Shown: positions 52,823 through 62,253, counted from the stretch's first letter. The stretch is DNA of 64,000 nt from Sorangium cellulosum (GCF_002950945.1 NZ_CP012673.1:1426001-1490000); one strand, 5' to 3'. The notes: generated by a model from the letters alone, not told the origin. Program-made: numbers and translations.

Positions 52823-54517
52823 TCAGCCCCGGGAACGTTCGACCAAGGCGGGGGCACGTTCCGGTGAGCCGAGGTAGTCACGCGCAAGCATTGACGGTGC
52901 GGGGAGCGCAGCGACGATCGGGGACATCGAGGTGGCGGCCGAGGGGGCGGGGAGCGCGGCGACGAACGGCGAGGCGCGAAGAGCTGGCAACTCCTGCGCC
53001 CCATGTGCTGCTGATATCCCCGACGGATCGCGCCATACGATCCTAATTTGTTTATCTTTCGTCGCCTCCACTTTAGAGGAAAACGCGCGAATCAGCGCTC
53101 GTTGAACATCCATCGGCAAAACGCTCCACTCGTCCACTATCTGCTGCACATAGGCATGTGCGTTCTTTCGGGTCTCGACGGTGTCGTTCCCTGCCGTTTC
53201 GTTAAACTCGACTTCCTTCGCCTCGATCGCCGCGAGGGCGTCATCCAGCCGGTTCAGTTCTACCTTCACGTCCTCGACCGTGAAGAGCCCCTTCGCAACG
53301 AATTCCACAACTCGCTGCCGTGACGTCTTGATTTCCCGCCTTTGTCCAGCGAAGTCGGGTTTCTCGACCCGGCGCGGCGGTCTGGTCAGCGACGTGAGGA
53401 GCGACCGAGCGAACGTTAGGAACTGCTCGGCCGCAGCGGCATCCGCATCCGGCTGGCGGAGCCATGTCGCAGACTTACACCGAACCCCTTTTTCCTTCTG
53501 TTCCACATGTCCACGGCAGACGTAATAGCCGACTAGTGCACGGCTCCTGATAGCTCTCGGGATGGCTGCAACGCTGCCGCCGCATTCCGCGCAGCGACAG
53601 ATCCCGCGCAGAAGATGGTTGGCCGTCGCAGAATCGGCTTGTGGCTTCCTGCCGCGACGCCGACCTCTGAGTGCGAGCTGGACGTTGTTGAACGTCTCAT
53701 CATCGATGATCGCCTCATGGGCGGGAACCCACTCCGCCGGAAGCTGGACGACGCTGCGCGTGGCCTTGGGTCGCACGGCAGTCTTCGCGATGCGGCCCGT
53801 GTAGACCCGGTTGCGGAGCGCGACCACGACCCAGGCGCGTCCGAATGCCTTGATGTCGCCGTACTCCTGACGCAGCCGCTTGGCGATCTCGAACACGCTG
53901 TAGCCTTCCAGCGAGAGCGCGAACATGCGGCGCACTACCGCGGCGTGCTCCGGAACCACGCGCAGGGGAAGCGGCGTCTTCGTCCCCTTCGGCTTCGGCT
54001 GGCGCTCATACCCGAACGGCGGCTTGCCCTCGACGAAGTACCCTTGCCCCCGCAGGTGCTTCCGTCCCCCTTCGGTCCGCTCCTTGATCCGGCGGCGCTC
54101 CTGTTCCGCGCCTACCGCCCAGTTGGCCAGCGTGTCCTCTGCCATCGGCGACCGGGAGTCGAAGCCCTTGTCGATGGCGACGAACACGGCGCCCTTGCGC
54201 ATGATCTGCCGGACATTCTTCACGATGAAGACCACGTCGCGACCGAAGCGATCGATGTCCGTCACGAGGACCATGTCGCCCCGGCGGACGTCTGCCAGGA
54301 GCGCCGCGACCTTCTTCCGGTTCGCCTCGTTCTCCTCGCCGCCGCTCTCTACCTCCGGGAACAGAACCGGCTCCGGCAGGGCGTGGAGCCGGCAGTAGTT
54401 GCGGATCTTCTCGGCCTGGGCGTCCAGGGACACGCCCGCGATTTCCTGCTCCCTCGTTGAGACGCGCGGGTAGCCGAGCGTACGGCGGATCGCGGTGTTG
54501 GGGATTGCATCTGTCAT
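52823..54517 (-). CDS. Large serine recombinase (site-specific integrase)
   Basis: A 564-residue recombinase. The resolvase domain carries the nucleophile (GYPRVSTREQ, Ser about 20), VLVTDIDRFGRDVVFIVKNV and the ERRRIKERTEGGRKHL helix. Then come the recombinase domain (GKPPFGYERQPKP, FEIAKRLRQEYGDIK, RNRVYTGRIAKTAV), the zinc ribbon (RGICRCAECGGSVA, YYVCRGH...C) and the coiled coil (VEDVKVELNRLDDALAAIEA). The tail repeats SPxVAALPAPS twice and may be a recent addition. It reads inward, 111 bases from the right junction of the island, so it is the likely integrase/excisionase of this element. ATG 54517 has AGGAAG upstream. Confidence 0.93.
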   Translation of the reverse strand: MTDAIPNTAIRRTLGYPRVSTREQEIAGVSLDAQAEKIRNYCRLHALPEPVLFPEVESGGEENEANRKKVAALLADVRRGDMVLVTDIDRFGRDVVFIVKNVRQIMRKGAVFVAIDKGFDSRSPMAEDTLANWAVGAEQERRRIKERTEGGRKHLRGQGYFVEGKPPFGYERQPKPKGTKTPLPLRVVPEHAAVVRRMFALSLEGYSVFEIAKRLRQEYGDIKAFGRAWVVVALRNRVYTGRIAKTAVRPKATRSVVQLPAEWVPAHEAIIDDETFNNVQLALRGRRRGRKPQADSATANHLLRGICRCAECGGSVAAIPRAIRSRALVGYYVCRGHVEQKEKGVRCKSATWLRQPDADAAAAEQFLTFARSLLTSLTRPPRRVEKPDFAGQRREIKTSRQRVVEFVAKGLFTVEDVKVELNRLDDALAAIEAKEVEFNETAGNDTVETRKNAHAYVQQIVDEWSVLPMDVQRALIRAFSSKVEATKDKQIRIVWRDPSGISAAHGAQELPALRASPFVAALPAPSAATSMSPIVAALPAPSMLARDYLGSPERAPALVERSRG

Positions 54518-54604
54518 TTGTTCTTCCTGTGCAAAAGGTTGATCGTACTCCGGCGAGCTCGGCCGCGCAAATCGCCGCTTTCCCAGGGAATTTCGGCCTC
54601 CTCT

Positions 54605-54631
54605 GCATCTAGCAATAGTTGCGCAGCTCTG
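54605..54631. other. Right attachment junction of the genomic island
   Basis: The half-site GCATCTAGCAATAGTT (54605-54620) is followed by GCGCAGC and TCTG (54628-54631), where kinase homology resumes (TGG AGG AAC GGT). TCTG is shared with the left end. With the left half-site it forms an inverted pair around a TG centre. By chance the restored GGAGG (54631-54635) stands six bases before GTG 54642. Confidence 0.7.
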
Positions 54632-56249
54632 GAGGAACGGTGTGGCCGCGCTCCTGGGCGACGAGCGCGCGACGGCCGTCGACGAGCTCCTCGCCGACCT
54701 CATCCAGCGCGAGCTCGTAGCCCCGCGATCCGAGCGGCGCTTCGCGGGAGAACACGAGTACACGTTCCGGCACGCGCTGGTGCGGGAGGGGGCCTATGCC
54801 ATGCTGACCGAGCGAGATCGGCAGCTGGGCCACGGCTTGGCGGGGGCCTGGCTCGAGCGCGCGGGCGAGCCGGATCCGGCCGTGTTGGCCGAGCATTTCG
54901 AGCGCGGCGGGGAGGGGGCGCGCGCGGCTCGCTGGCACGCCCGGGCAGCGAGGCGGGCGCTCATGGCCAACGAGCTCACGGCGGCGCTCACCGCCGTCGA
55001 TCGGGGGATCACGTCCGGCGCCGAGGGAGAGCTCGCGGCCGAGCTCTGGGCGACGCGCACGACCGCCGAGCACATGATGGGGAACCACGCGATCGCGGGC
55101 TCGGCAGCGGCGGAGGCGATGCGGCTTTCCGCCCCCGGCTCCCTGAACTACTGCCGGGGTCTCGGGGGCATGATCAGGAGCGCTCTCTTCCTGGGCCGCT
55201 TCGAGACGCTCTCACCGGCCATGAGCCAGCTGCTCGCGATCGAGCCGACGAACGAGACGCGAGGTGAGCTCGTGTGGGCGATGCAAGGCGTCGTGCTGTC
55301 GCTCCTGTTCGGCAAGGGGTTGCGGGACATGGCCGCGCCCATCCTGGAGCGGCTGCGCGCGATCGCGCCCGGGGCCGCCGAGGAAGATCCGATGAGCGCG
55401 GCAGAGATGCATTCCACGCGCGCCCAATGGGAGCTCCATGTGAACCGGAACCCGGAGGCCGCTGTGCTGCAGTCTCAGGCTGCCGAGCGGCTCCTGCAGC
55501 TCGCCGGCAATCGGTTCAACCAGGGGTTCGCCGCGGGAGAGAGCGCGATGGCGCTCATGATGCTCGGGGCCTTCGAGGAGGCGCACGCGCGGCTCCTCCA
55601 CGCCGTCGAGCTCGCGGCGAAAGACAGCGTCTGCGTGACGTTCTGCCGGTTCCTCCGTTGCTGTCTGCTCGTCGAGCAAGGAATGCCGGCCGAGGCGGTC
55701 ACGGAGGCGCAGGGCGCGCTCGAAGCGGAGAAAGCTCGAGGACAGAGCATCATATTCCACGGGTTCGAGAACGTGCTCGCGGCAGCGCTCCTGTCGAGCG
55801 GCCAGCTCGACGCGTCGGAGCGCATGCTCGTCGCCGCCGGTGCGGGCGCCTCGGGTTATTACTGGATGGACACCGAGGCGCGCGGGATCCGGGCAAGCCT
55901 CCTGCTCGCTCGCGGGCAGATCGCGGACGCGATCCGCGAATCCGAGGAGGTCATCGCGCTCTGCCGCAGCGCCGGTGTCTATCCTCTCCGTCACACCGCG
56001 ACGCTCCTCACCCGGGCCGAGGCGCTCCATGCGGCGGGTGACATCGACGCCGCCAAGCTGGCGATCCGCGAGGCGCGCGACGATCTCCTCGCCCGGGCCG
56101 CGTGCATCGAGGTTCCCGCCTACCGCGAGAGCTTCCTCACGCGGAGCCCTGCGAACGCGCGCACCCTCGCGCTCGCGGCGGCATGGCTGGATGGTGCGCG
56201 GTGCCACGACCGAGCCATTACCGCGGGGCGCTCACCGCCGGTGGTATAG
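54632..56249 (+). CDS. 3' part of the interrupted kinase gene (helical repeat region)
   Basis: About 538 residues that complete the kinase at 9234: after the junction the frame reads RNGVAALLGDERATAVDELL, then YTFRHALVREGAYAMLTERD (the conserved end of the AAA/STAND module) and a long TPR-like helical array (ALTAVDRGITSGAEGELAAE, RLLHAVELAAKDSVCVTFCR, RMLVAAGAGASGYYWMDTEA). The repeats normally sense or bind partners. As it stands it lacks the kinase and P-loop. It could be translated from GTG 54642, which by accident has GGAGG six bases upstream, but no promoter is evident. It would be functional only after island excision. Confidence 0.85.
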
Positions 56250-56412
56250 AGCGCCCGTCTCGTCCCAGGAGGCAGCCCGGCATGACAATGACCCCGGAGG
56301 CCTTCCGCGGCGCGGGGCCTCCAGCCCGTCAGGATCGGGCGCAGCGGGCCGTGGCTCCCGTCGAGCACTGGCTACGGTGGGGCGCTCGAAGCGCCGCGCA
56401 CCTTGACGCCAC
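56250..56412 (+). other. Possible frameshifted N-terminus of the Rhs gene
   Basis: AGGAGG stands ahead of ATG 56282. The frame gives MTMTPEAFRGAGPPARQDRA and VEHWLRWGARSAAHLDATWH before running out of step with the Rhs frame at about 56415. Inserting one base at CACACGCCGCG would join it to AAIMRLQAEAG of Rhs. This suggests a one-base deletion in the gene or the assembly. Confidence 0.4.
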
Positions 56413-59400
56413 GTGGCACACGCCGCGATCATGCGGCTTCAGGCGGAGGCTGGCGTGGCGCACAACTTTCATGACATCAACGGCTGGCTCCTCGTCGGCC
56501 TCGAGGTGCACCAGGGATTTCACATCTTCCCGCCAGCGCCGATGAAATTCCTGAAGCTTGTTCTTCTGCACCCGTTCACGCTGGGGGACAAGCAGAAGCC
56601 CACCGTGCTCTTCAACGGCGTGCCGTCGGTTGCGCACCAGCACGAGCCCAAGTGGCTCTGGCCGCACCTCGGTATCGTCCCTGACCCGCTCGACGCGCTG
56701 ACGCCGCTGCACATCGTCTTCGGGTCGCACAAGTGCTGGCTGCCGCGGGGCGCCGTCGAGATCTGCGGAGAGAAGGCGACCTGCTGCGTGATCGGCGGGC
56801 CGCTCTCGCTCAACGCGGACTGCTGGGACATCGGCAAGTGGCCGACGTCGCTCGTGCTCAACCCCGGGACGGTGCAGACGACGCCGACCTTCGGCGATTT
56901 CGCCATGGGGGCGGTGACGCTGGCGATCGATCTCGTGGTCGACCTGGTCTTCCAAGGGGCGTTCAAGCTGGGCGGGGCGCTCCTCGCGAAGCTCGGCGGC
57001 AGGGTGCTGAGGCCGCTCTTCAGCAGGGCAAAAGACATCGTCGGAAGGGGGCTCCGGGCGGCGACGCGGGCCATGGGCCGCGCTGGGAGCGCGCTCGGTC
57101 GGGGGTTGCGGAGCGCCGGCAACAGGGCTGCGTCGGCGCTGCGCGCCGCGAAGTGCTTCGTCACGGGCCACCCGGTCGACGCCACCTCGGGCGCCGTCGT
57201 CGACAGCAAGGTCGACCTGTCGCTCCCGGGCGCAATCCGGCTGGTGTGGGAGCGCCGCTATACGTCCTCTCGAGCGCTCGACCGCACCTCCCTCGGGCGC
57301 GGCGGTTGGACGCATGGCCTGGACCAGTGGATCGCGCCGGACGATGAGGGCATCACGCTCCGCGACGAGCAGGGGCGGGATGTGTACTTCCCGCACATCG
57401 CCCCGGGAGAAAGCGCCTTCCACCGGCCGGATCGGCTCACGCTGAGCGCCCGCGCCGACGGCAGCTTCTCGGTCTACAGCCACGGATCGCGCCTCACGCG
57501 CCACTTCGCTCCGGCAGCGCCGCGGGGCAGGGCGCTGCTCCGCTCGATCGAGGACGCCCACGGCAACGCCATCACGCTCGAGTATGCCGGAGAGCGGCTC
57601 CAGCGCGTCCTCGACACCGCAGGCCGCGAGATCCGGGTCAAGACGAGCCACGGCGGCCGCATCGCGCGCCTCGAGGTCTGGGTCGGCGGCAGCCTGGAGC
57701 AATGGGTCGACTACACGTACACGAAGATGGGCGAGCTCGCGAGCGCCGCGGACGCGCTCGGGCACGTGGAGCGTTACGGGTACGACGAGGACCACAGGAT
57801 GGTGAAGACCACGCTGAAGAACGGCGTGAGCTTCTACTACGCCTACGATCCAGAGACCGGCTGGTGCAAGAAGACCTGGGGCGACGGCGGGCTCCATACG
57901 GTCGAGCTCCGCGCCGACCTGGAGAAGCGGATCACGCGGCTGACCGGCAACGAAGAGCCGCGGGTCCTGTACTGGAACGAGGACGGGCTCGTCGTGCGCG
58001 AGGAGACCCCGGACGGGCTCGTGATCAGGGTCAGCGAGCACGACGGCGATCAGTACCTCATCGCCGCGGCGAACGGGGCCGGCGAGACGACGAGATACGA
58101 CCACGACCCGCGTGGCAACAAGGTCCGGGAGATCGACCCTGCCGGGAACGTGACCCGATGGGATTACGAGGATGACCTGCCGATCGCGCGCGTCGACGGC
58201 GACGGGCTCGTGACGAAGTACGAGCATGACGCGCGCGGATCCTTGACGAAGATCACGCATCCTTCGGGGCTCTGTTACGCGCTGAGCTACGACGCGCAGG
58301 GCCATCTGCGCGCGATCCGAGGGGAGGATGGGATCCTCGCGTCGTTCGTGGTGGACCGCGCCCACCAGGTCGTCGAGGAGGTCGACGAGCGCGGCGCGAG
58401 GGCGGCCTACGTTTACGATCGGCTGGGACGCCCCGTCTCTCGGACAGACGCCCTGGGGAGGGTGACCGCTGTGAGCTACGATCGGCTCGGTCGCGCGCTC
58501 GTCCTGCAGCGGCCTGACGGGACCACCACGCGGGCGGCGTACGACGCGCTCGGCAAGCCGGTCCGCGCCGTCGACGCGCTCGGTCACGTCACGGAGCTGG
58601 AGTACTCCGGCACGGGCGTGCTCGCCATGCTGACGCAGCCCGGCGGCCGCGTGTGGTTGCTCGCGCGAGACGCCCGCGAGAGGCTCCGGCGCGTCGTCAA
58701 CCCGAAGCAAGAAGCCCACGAGTTCGTGTACGACGCCGCCGGGAGGGTGATGGAGGAGAAGACCTTCGATGGCCGCGTTCTCCGTTACCGTTACTCGCCG
58801 AGCGGGCGGCTCGCCAGGATCGACTATCCGGACGGGAGCTTCCGCGCGTTCGCGCACGACCCGCTCGGCAACGTGGTCCGGGAGGACTCGGCCGACGGCC
58901 CGATCCACCTCCACCGCGATCGCATGGGCCGCCTGCTCGGCGGCACGGTTGAGCAGGGCGGACAGCGCATCGAGACGCGTCTCCTGAGGGACGCCCTCGG
59001 GCGGGTGATCGCGGACACGCAGGGCGACAGGACGCTGCGCTACACGGTGGACGCTCGCGGGCGTCGCGTCGAGCGCGTCATGCCCGACGGGGCCATGACG
59101 CGTTACGCCTACGCCGCGGCCGATGACGTGGTCCGTGTGGAGCACGACGGCTACGCGCTCCTCCTCGAGCGGGACGCGCTCGGGCGGGAGAGGGCGAGGG
59201 GGGACGCCGGGGGGCGCTTCTCCATCCACAGCGAGTACGACGCGGCGGATCGCATCGTCGGGCAGCGGGTCTTCACCCGAGCCCCCGGCGAGGAGGCGCC
59301 CAGGATGACGGTGGAGCGGCTCTCGCAGTACGACCGCTCAGGGCGGGTCACCACGATGGACGACGGCCGCTGGGGCGCGACGATCTACGAGCATGACTCC

Positions 59401-60636
59401 ATCGGACAGCTCCTGGAGGCGCGGCGCGGATCGCTGCGCGAACGCTTCGAGTACGACGCCGCCGGCTCGATGACGAAGCGGCTCGAGGGGATCGAGCAGC
59501 GCTCGATCGACGACGAGCAGGCGCCCTGGACCGTCGCAGCGGGCAACCTGCTCGTGCGCACCGAACGGGCGAGTTATGGCTACGATGGGCGGGGCCGGCG
59601 GGTCTGGAAGCGCGTCTCTGGCGAAGGGCCGGAAGCCGAGAGGACGGGCTACGCCTGGGATTGCCGGGATCGTCTGAGAGAGGTGATGTTGCCCACGGGG
59701 CAGCGGGTCGCCTTCACCTACGATGCCTTTGGCCGGCGCGTGCGAAAGGAGGTCTTCGACGCGTGCGGCGAGCGGCTCCGCACGGTGGAGTTCCTCTGGG
59801 ACGGGGACGTGATCGCGGCGGACATCGACAGCCGAGACGGCACGCGGACCTTCGTCCACCGCCCCGGGACGTTCAGCCTGCTGCTCCAGGCGGAGCAGGG
59901 CGAGGTGTTCGTGTACGTGAACGACCACGTCGGGCTGCCGAGGGAGCTCGTGGACCCCTCGGGCAAGGTCGCTTGGTCGGCCGCGTACGACGCCTGGGGG
60001 CAGGCGGTGAGCACGCTCCACGATCCTGCCCGCCCCGCGGGGCGCCGCCCGGTCGAGTCTCCCTTCCGGCTCCTGGGTCACTATGCGGACGAGGATACCG
60101 GGCTCTGTCATGCGCGGTTCCGGGACCTTGACGCCGAGGTGGGGAGGTGGTGCAGCCCGGATCCGCTGGGGATCTCCGGCAGCAGCAACCTCTTCGAGTT
60201 CAACGGCGCGCCCACGACGTCGGTCGATCCCTTCGGCCTGACCAGCGACGACTGGACGCGCGTCTTCACGGCGACGGACTTCCCGGTCGACGTGACGCGA
60301 GAGACCTACGTGACCACGCGGAACATCGCCGCGCTGACGCCGTTCGGCGACCAGCCCGCGGTGGCGGTCGATCTGTACCGGCACGTGAGCGACGTCGTCC
60401 CGTCGAGCGGAGTGTCGAGACCCCTGGGAGTGCCCCGGTACGTCACCCAGCTGGAGGTGCCGACGAGCGCCCTCCAGCCCGACCCGCATCACCGGTCTCC
60501 ACCCAATTTCCGGTTCCCCGCAAACACGCCTGACGTCCGCGTCACCGGCGTCTGGGAGGTGGAGGAGATCGTCGCGACGAACCATGGTCTTCCCGTCGAG
60601 GTCCCGACCCTGAGGAGGATCGATACTCCATGCTGA
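56413..60636 (+). CDS. Rhs/YD-repeat polymorphic toxin
   Basis: A 1,407-residue protein. The N-terminal 170 residues are PAAR-like in layout (QAEAGVAHNFHDINGWLLVG, FNGVPSVAHQHEPKWL, GEKATCCVIGGPL), followed by two hydrophobic helices near 180-200. RHS/YD repeats run from about 265 to 1240 (RYDHDPRGNKVREIDPAGNV, YVYDRLGRPVSRTDALGRV), closing with the core motif RWCSPDPLGISGSSNLFEFN...DPFGL near 1276. The last about 130 residues are the variable toxin (WTRVFTATDFPVDVTRETYV); no nuclease or deaminase motif is obvious. An in-frame stop at 56404 limits the start; GTG 56413 or ATG 56431 lacks a ribosome site (see finding on 56282). The next gene overlaps and should be its immunity. Confidence 0.9.
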   Translation: MAHAAIMRLQAEAGVAHNFHDINGWLLVGLEVHQGFHIFPPAPMKFLKLVLLHPFTLGDKQKPTVLFNGVPSVAHQHEPKWLWPHLGIVPDPLDALTPLHIVFGSHKCWLPRGAVEICGEKATCCVIGGPLSLNADCWDIGKWPTSLVLNPGTVQTTPTFGDFAMGAVTLAIDLVVDLVFQGAFKLGGALLAKLGGRVLRPLFSRAKDIVGRGLRAATRAMGRAGSALGRGLRSAGNRAASALRAAKCFVTGHPVDATSGAVVDSKVDLSLPGAIRLVWERRYTSSRALDRTSLGRGGWTHGLDQWIAPDDEGITLRDEQGRDVYFPHIAPGESAFHRPDRLTLSARADGSFSVYSHGSRLTRHFAPAAPRGRALLRSIEDAHGNAITLEYAGERLQRVLDTAGREIRVKTSHGGRIARLEVWVGGSLEQWVDYTYTKMGELASAADALGHVERYGYDEDHRMVKTTLKNGVSFYYAYDPETGWCKKTWGDGGLHTVELRADLEKRITRLTGNEEPRVLYWNEDGLVVREETPDGLVIRVSEHDGDQYLIAAANGAGETTRYDHDPRGNKVREIDPAGNVTRWDYEDDLPIARVDGDGLVTKYEHDARGSLTKITHPSGLCYALSYDAQGHLRAIRGEDGILASFVVDRAHQVVEEVDERGARAAYVYDRLGRPVSRTDALGRVTAVSYDRLGRALVLQRPDGTTTRAAYDALGKPVRAVDALGHVTELEYSGTGVLAMLTQPGGRVWLLARDARERLRRVVNPKQEAHEFVYDAAGRVMEEKTFDGRVLRYRYSPSGRLARIDYPDGSFRAFAHDPLGNVVREDSADGPIHLHRDRMGRLLGGTVEQGGQRIETRLLRDALGRVIADTQGDRTLRYTVDARGRRVERVMPDGAMTRYAYAAADDVVRVEHDGYALLLERDALGRERARGDAGGRFSIHSEYDAADRIVGQRVFTRAPGEEAPRMTVERLSQYDRSGRVTTMDDGRWGATIYEHDSIGQLLEARRGSLRERFEYDAAGSMTKRLEGIEQRSIDDEQAPWTVAAGNLLVRTERASYGYDGRGRRVWKRVSGEGPEAERTGYAWDCRDRLREVMLPTGQRVAFTYDAFGRRVRKEVFDACGERLRTVEFLWDGDVIAADIDSRDGTRTFVHRPGTFSLLLQAEQGEVFVYVNDHVGLPRELVDPSGKVAWSAAYDAWGQAVSTLHDPARPAGRRPVESPFRLLGHYADEDTGLCHARFRDLDAEVGRWCSPDPLGISGSSNLFEFNGAPTTSVDPFGLTSDDWTRVFTATDFPVDVTRETYVTTRNIAALTPFGDQPAVAVDLYRHVSDVVPSSGVSRPLGVPRYVTQLEVPTSALQPDPHHRSPPNFRFPANTPDVRVTGVWEVEEIVATNHGLPVEVPTLRRIDTPC

Positions 60637-61112
60637 GCTCGATGAAGACAGCGGCCGTCGCGGCGCTCGATGCCCACGAGATCGCCTGGGCGGCTCCCCT
60701 CGTGACGTCGCTGGAGCGGGCCAGGCCCGGGGCATCCCTGGACTGGTCGCTTGCCAGCTTCGAGCGCATCCTGCCGACTCTGGAGTCGACGAACGCGCAG
60801 ACGCTCGCCTGGCTGGCAGGTTTGAGGGACATGTGGGAGAGAGCCAGGCAAGGAGAGGTGTCGTCCGAGGAGCCCGCGCGCGTGGCGCGGGCGATCTGGG
60901 AGCAGCCCGGGCGCAACCCCGCGCAGACAGCCTTGCACCGGCTCTATTCCGCGCTCGCCGCTCGGATCCGCGGGATGTCCAGGGAGGCTGCGCAGGACGT
61001 GAACCTGGCGATGGATGTGATTGTCCGCCATCCATCGTTCTCGAGAGATCTCGCCGAGATCATGCTCTCGAGGTTCGACGAGCACATGGAGCGCGCGCAG
61101 CAAGGGCAGTAG
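60630..61112 (+). CDS. Putative immunity protein of the Rhs toxin
   Basis: A 160-residue, all-helical, soluble protein (VAALDAHEIAWAAPLVTSLE, ILPTLESTNAQTLAWLAGLR, QTALHRLYSALAARIRGMSR, LSRFDEHMERAQQG). The ATG lies inside the last codons of the Rhs gene (overlap of seven bases), giving translational coupling. This is the standard arrangement of a toxin and its cognate immunity gene. No known family is recognised; the role is inferred from position. Confidence 0.75.
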   Translation: MLSSMKTAAVAALDAHEIAWAAPLVTSLERARPGASLDWSLASFERILPTLESTNAQTLAWLAGLRDMWERARQGEVSSEEPARVARAIWEQPGRNPAQTALHRLYSALAARIRGMSREAAQDVNLAMDVIVRHPSFSRDLAEIMLSRFDEHMERAQQGQ

Positions 61113-61605
61113 GCACCTGGACAGCCTCGACGGCCATGGTGGCGACCGCGTCGACGTAGAGATCGCGCGCGTGGTCGAGCGCGTCGAGGACGCGAGGCAC
61201 CACCCAGGACACGCCGGCGAGGAACCAGGCGGGGCGCCTTCGTCGGGGGCCGCGCTCTCGCGAAGCATCGACAGCAGCGTACGCAGGCGACCGGGTAGAA
61301 CGGCGCCTGCGACGGCCCTCCATGCGGCACGCAGCTGGCCCTGCACGATCCCGGAGGCTCGGCCGCCGCCTGGAAGCTCCCGATGCGCGCCGCCTGGATG
61401 GGCCTCGGTGCCGCCCCGAGGAGTGCGGCGGCCTTCCCGGCGGCGGGTCGTGTGGCGAGCGCCCGTGACCCGCGGGCGAGCCGCGGGCGAGCCGCGGGGG
61501 AGCCGGAGCCACGGCGCCCGCGCACCCCCGCGCCCCGCGCCCCCGCCGCACGACCCGCCGCCTTCCCGCTTGATCGCGCCGCGACACGGGAGATACCCTC
61601 CGCGC
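61113..61605. other. Gene-free segment with a possible monooxygenase remnant
   Basis: No intact gene. On the minus strand (about 61125-61230) a frame reads AWFLAGVSWVVPRVLDALDH and ARDLYVDAVATMAVEA, resembling the W.VPRLLxAL..A.D.YxDxV segment of FAD-dependent (TetX-like) monooxygenases. It is too short and mixed in frame for a firm call. The last part is a GC-rich leader of the lipoprotein gene. Confidence 0.3.
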
Positions 61606-62121
61606 ATGCGCCGCCTGGTCCCGTGGGTCTTCTTCCTCGTGTCTTCCGCTTCCGCTCTCGCGCTGGGTTGCGCGACCTACACGCAGGATCTCGATCGAGC
61701 CCGCGGCCATTACGAGGCGAACCGGTTCGAGCAGGCGCTGGCGCTGTTCCGTGTGCTCGAGCACGACATGGACTCGTACTCGCTCCCGGAGCAGGCGCAG
61801 TACGCCTACCTGCGGGGCATGACGGACTACCGCCTGGCCGGCCTCGCGCCGCAGGGCACCGGCGTCGCCGATCCGCGCAAGGGCTACCGCGACAACGCGC
61901 GCCACTGGCTCGGCGTCGCCGCGGCGATCGAGAAGCAGACCCCCGGCGGCATCACCAGCGAGCAGAAGGGGCGCCTCACCGCGACGCTCGACGACCTCAA
62001 CCGCGACGTGTTCGGGGGCGCCGAGGCCCTCCCCGAAAGCGGCGCCGCGCCCGCCGAGGGCGCGCAGCCGGCCGACCCCGCCGCGCCGACGGAGCCGGCG
62101 GCCGAGCCGCCGACGCTCTAG
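61606..62121 (+). CDS. TPR-like lipoprotein
   Basis: A 171-residue protein with signal peptide and lipobox (LALGC, Cys about 22). A helical TPR-like region follows (LDRARGHYEANRFEQALALF, QAQYAYLRGMTDYRLAGLAP, GYRDNARHWLGVAAAIEKQT), then an Ala/Pro/Glu-rich tail. Its size and plan resemble outer-membrane lipoproteins that act in assembly complexes, but no specific family is evident. ATG 61606 directly precedes the signal peptide; no strong ribosome site is visible. Confidence 0.8.
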   Translation: MRRLVPWVFFLVSSASALALGCATYTQDLDRARGHYEANRFEQALALFRVLEHDMDSYSLPEQAQYAYLRGMTDYRLAGLAPQGTGVADPRKGYRDNARHWLGVAAAIEKQTPGGITSEQKGRLTATLDDLNRDVFGGAEALPESGAAPAEGAQPADPAAPTEPAAEPPTL

Positions 62122-62253
62122 AAAAATCGACGCGCCGCGCCGCGCATGACGCGCCGCGGTCCGGATGGCCTGAGACAGGAACGGGTGGGGGGGAAAACGA
62201 TGAGGGAGGGTGCGCCGCGGGCGGCGCTCGACGCGCCGGTCAGGTCAGGCGCA

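Larger units (their letters stand above)
11588..54631. mobile_element. 43.0-kb serine-recombinase genomic island inserted in the kinase gene
   Basis: Removing 11588-54631 joins the kinase halves into one open frame (a continuous 3,972 bp from GTG 9234 to the stop at 56249) reading ...LFGERF-W-RNGVAALLGD..., with the Trp codon made of TG from the left and G from the right. A large serine recombinase reads inward 111 bases from the right junction. The two junctions carry inverted half-sites around a TG centre. Cargo comprises an EAD cassette, a group II intron, a type VI VgrG cassette, envelope proteins and a methylation-type defence operon. I saw no relaxase, coupling protein or type IV secretion genes, so it is an integrative island rather than a complete conjugative element. 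Confidence 0.85.

Noticed and set aside
11588..54631. Prophage or conjugative element
   Set aside because: No phage structural, lysis or terminase genes and no relaxase or type IV secretion genes seen; VgrG and Rhs belong to type VI/polymorphic toxin systems.
56329..59229. 966-residue minus-strand frame opposite the Rhs gene
   Set aside because: Shadow frame caused by YD-repeat codon use; no motifs.
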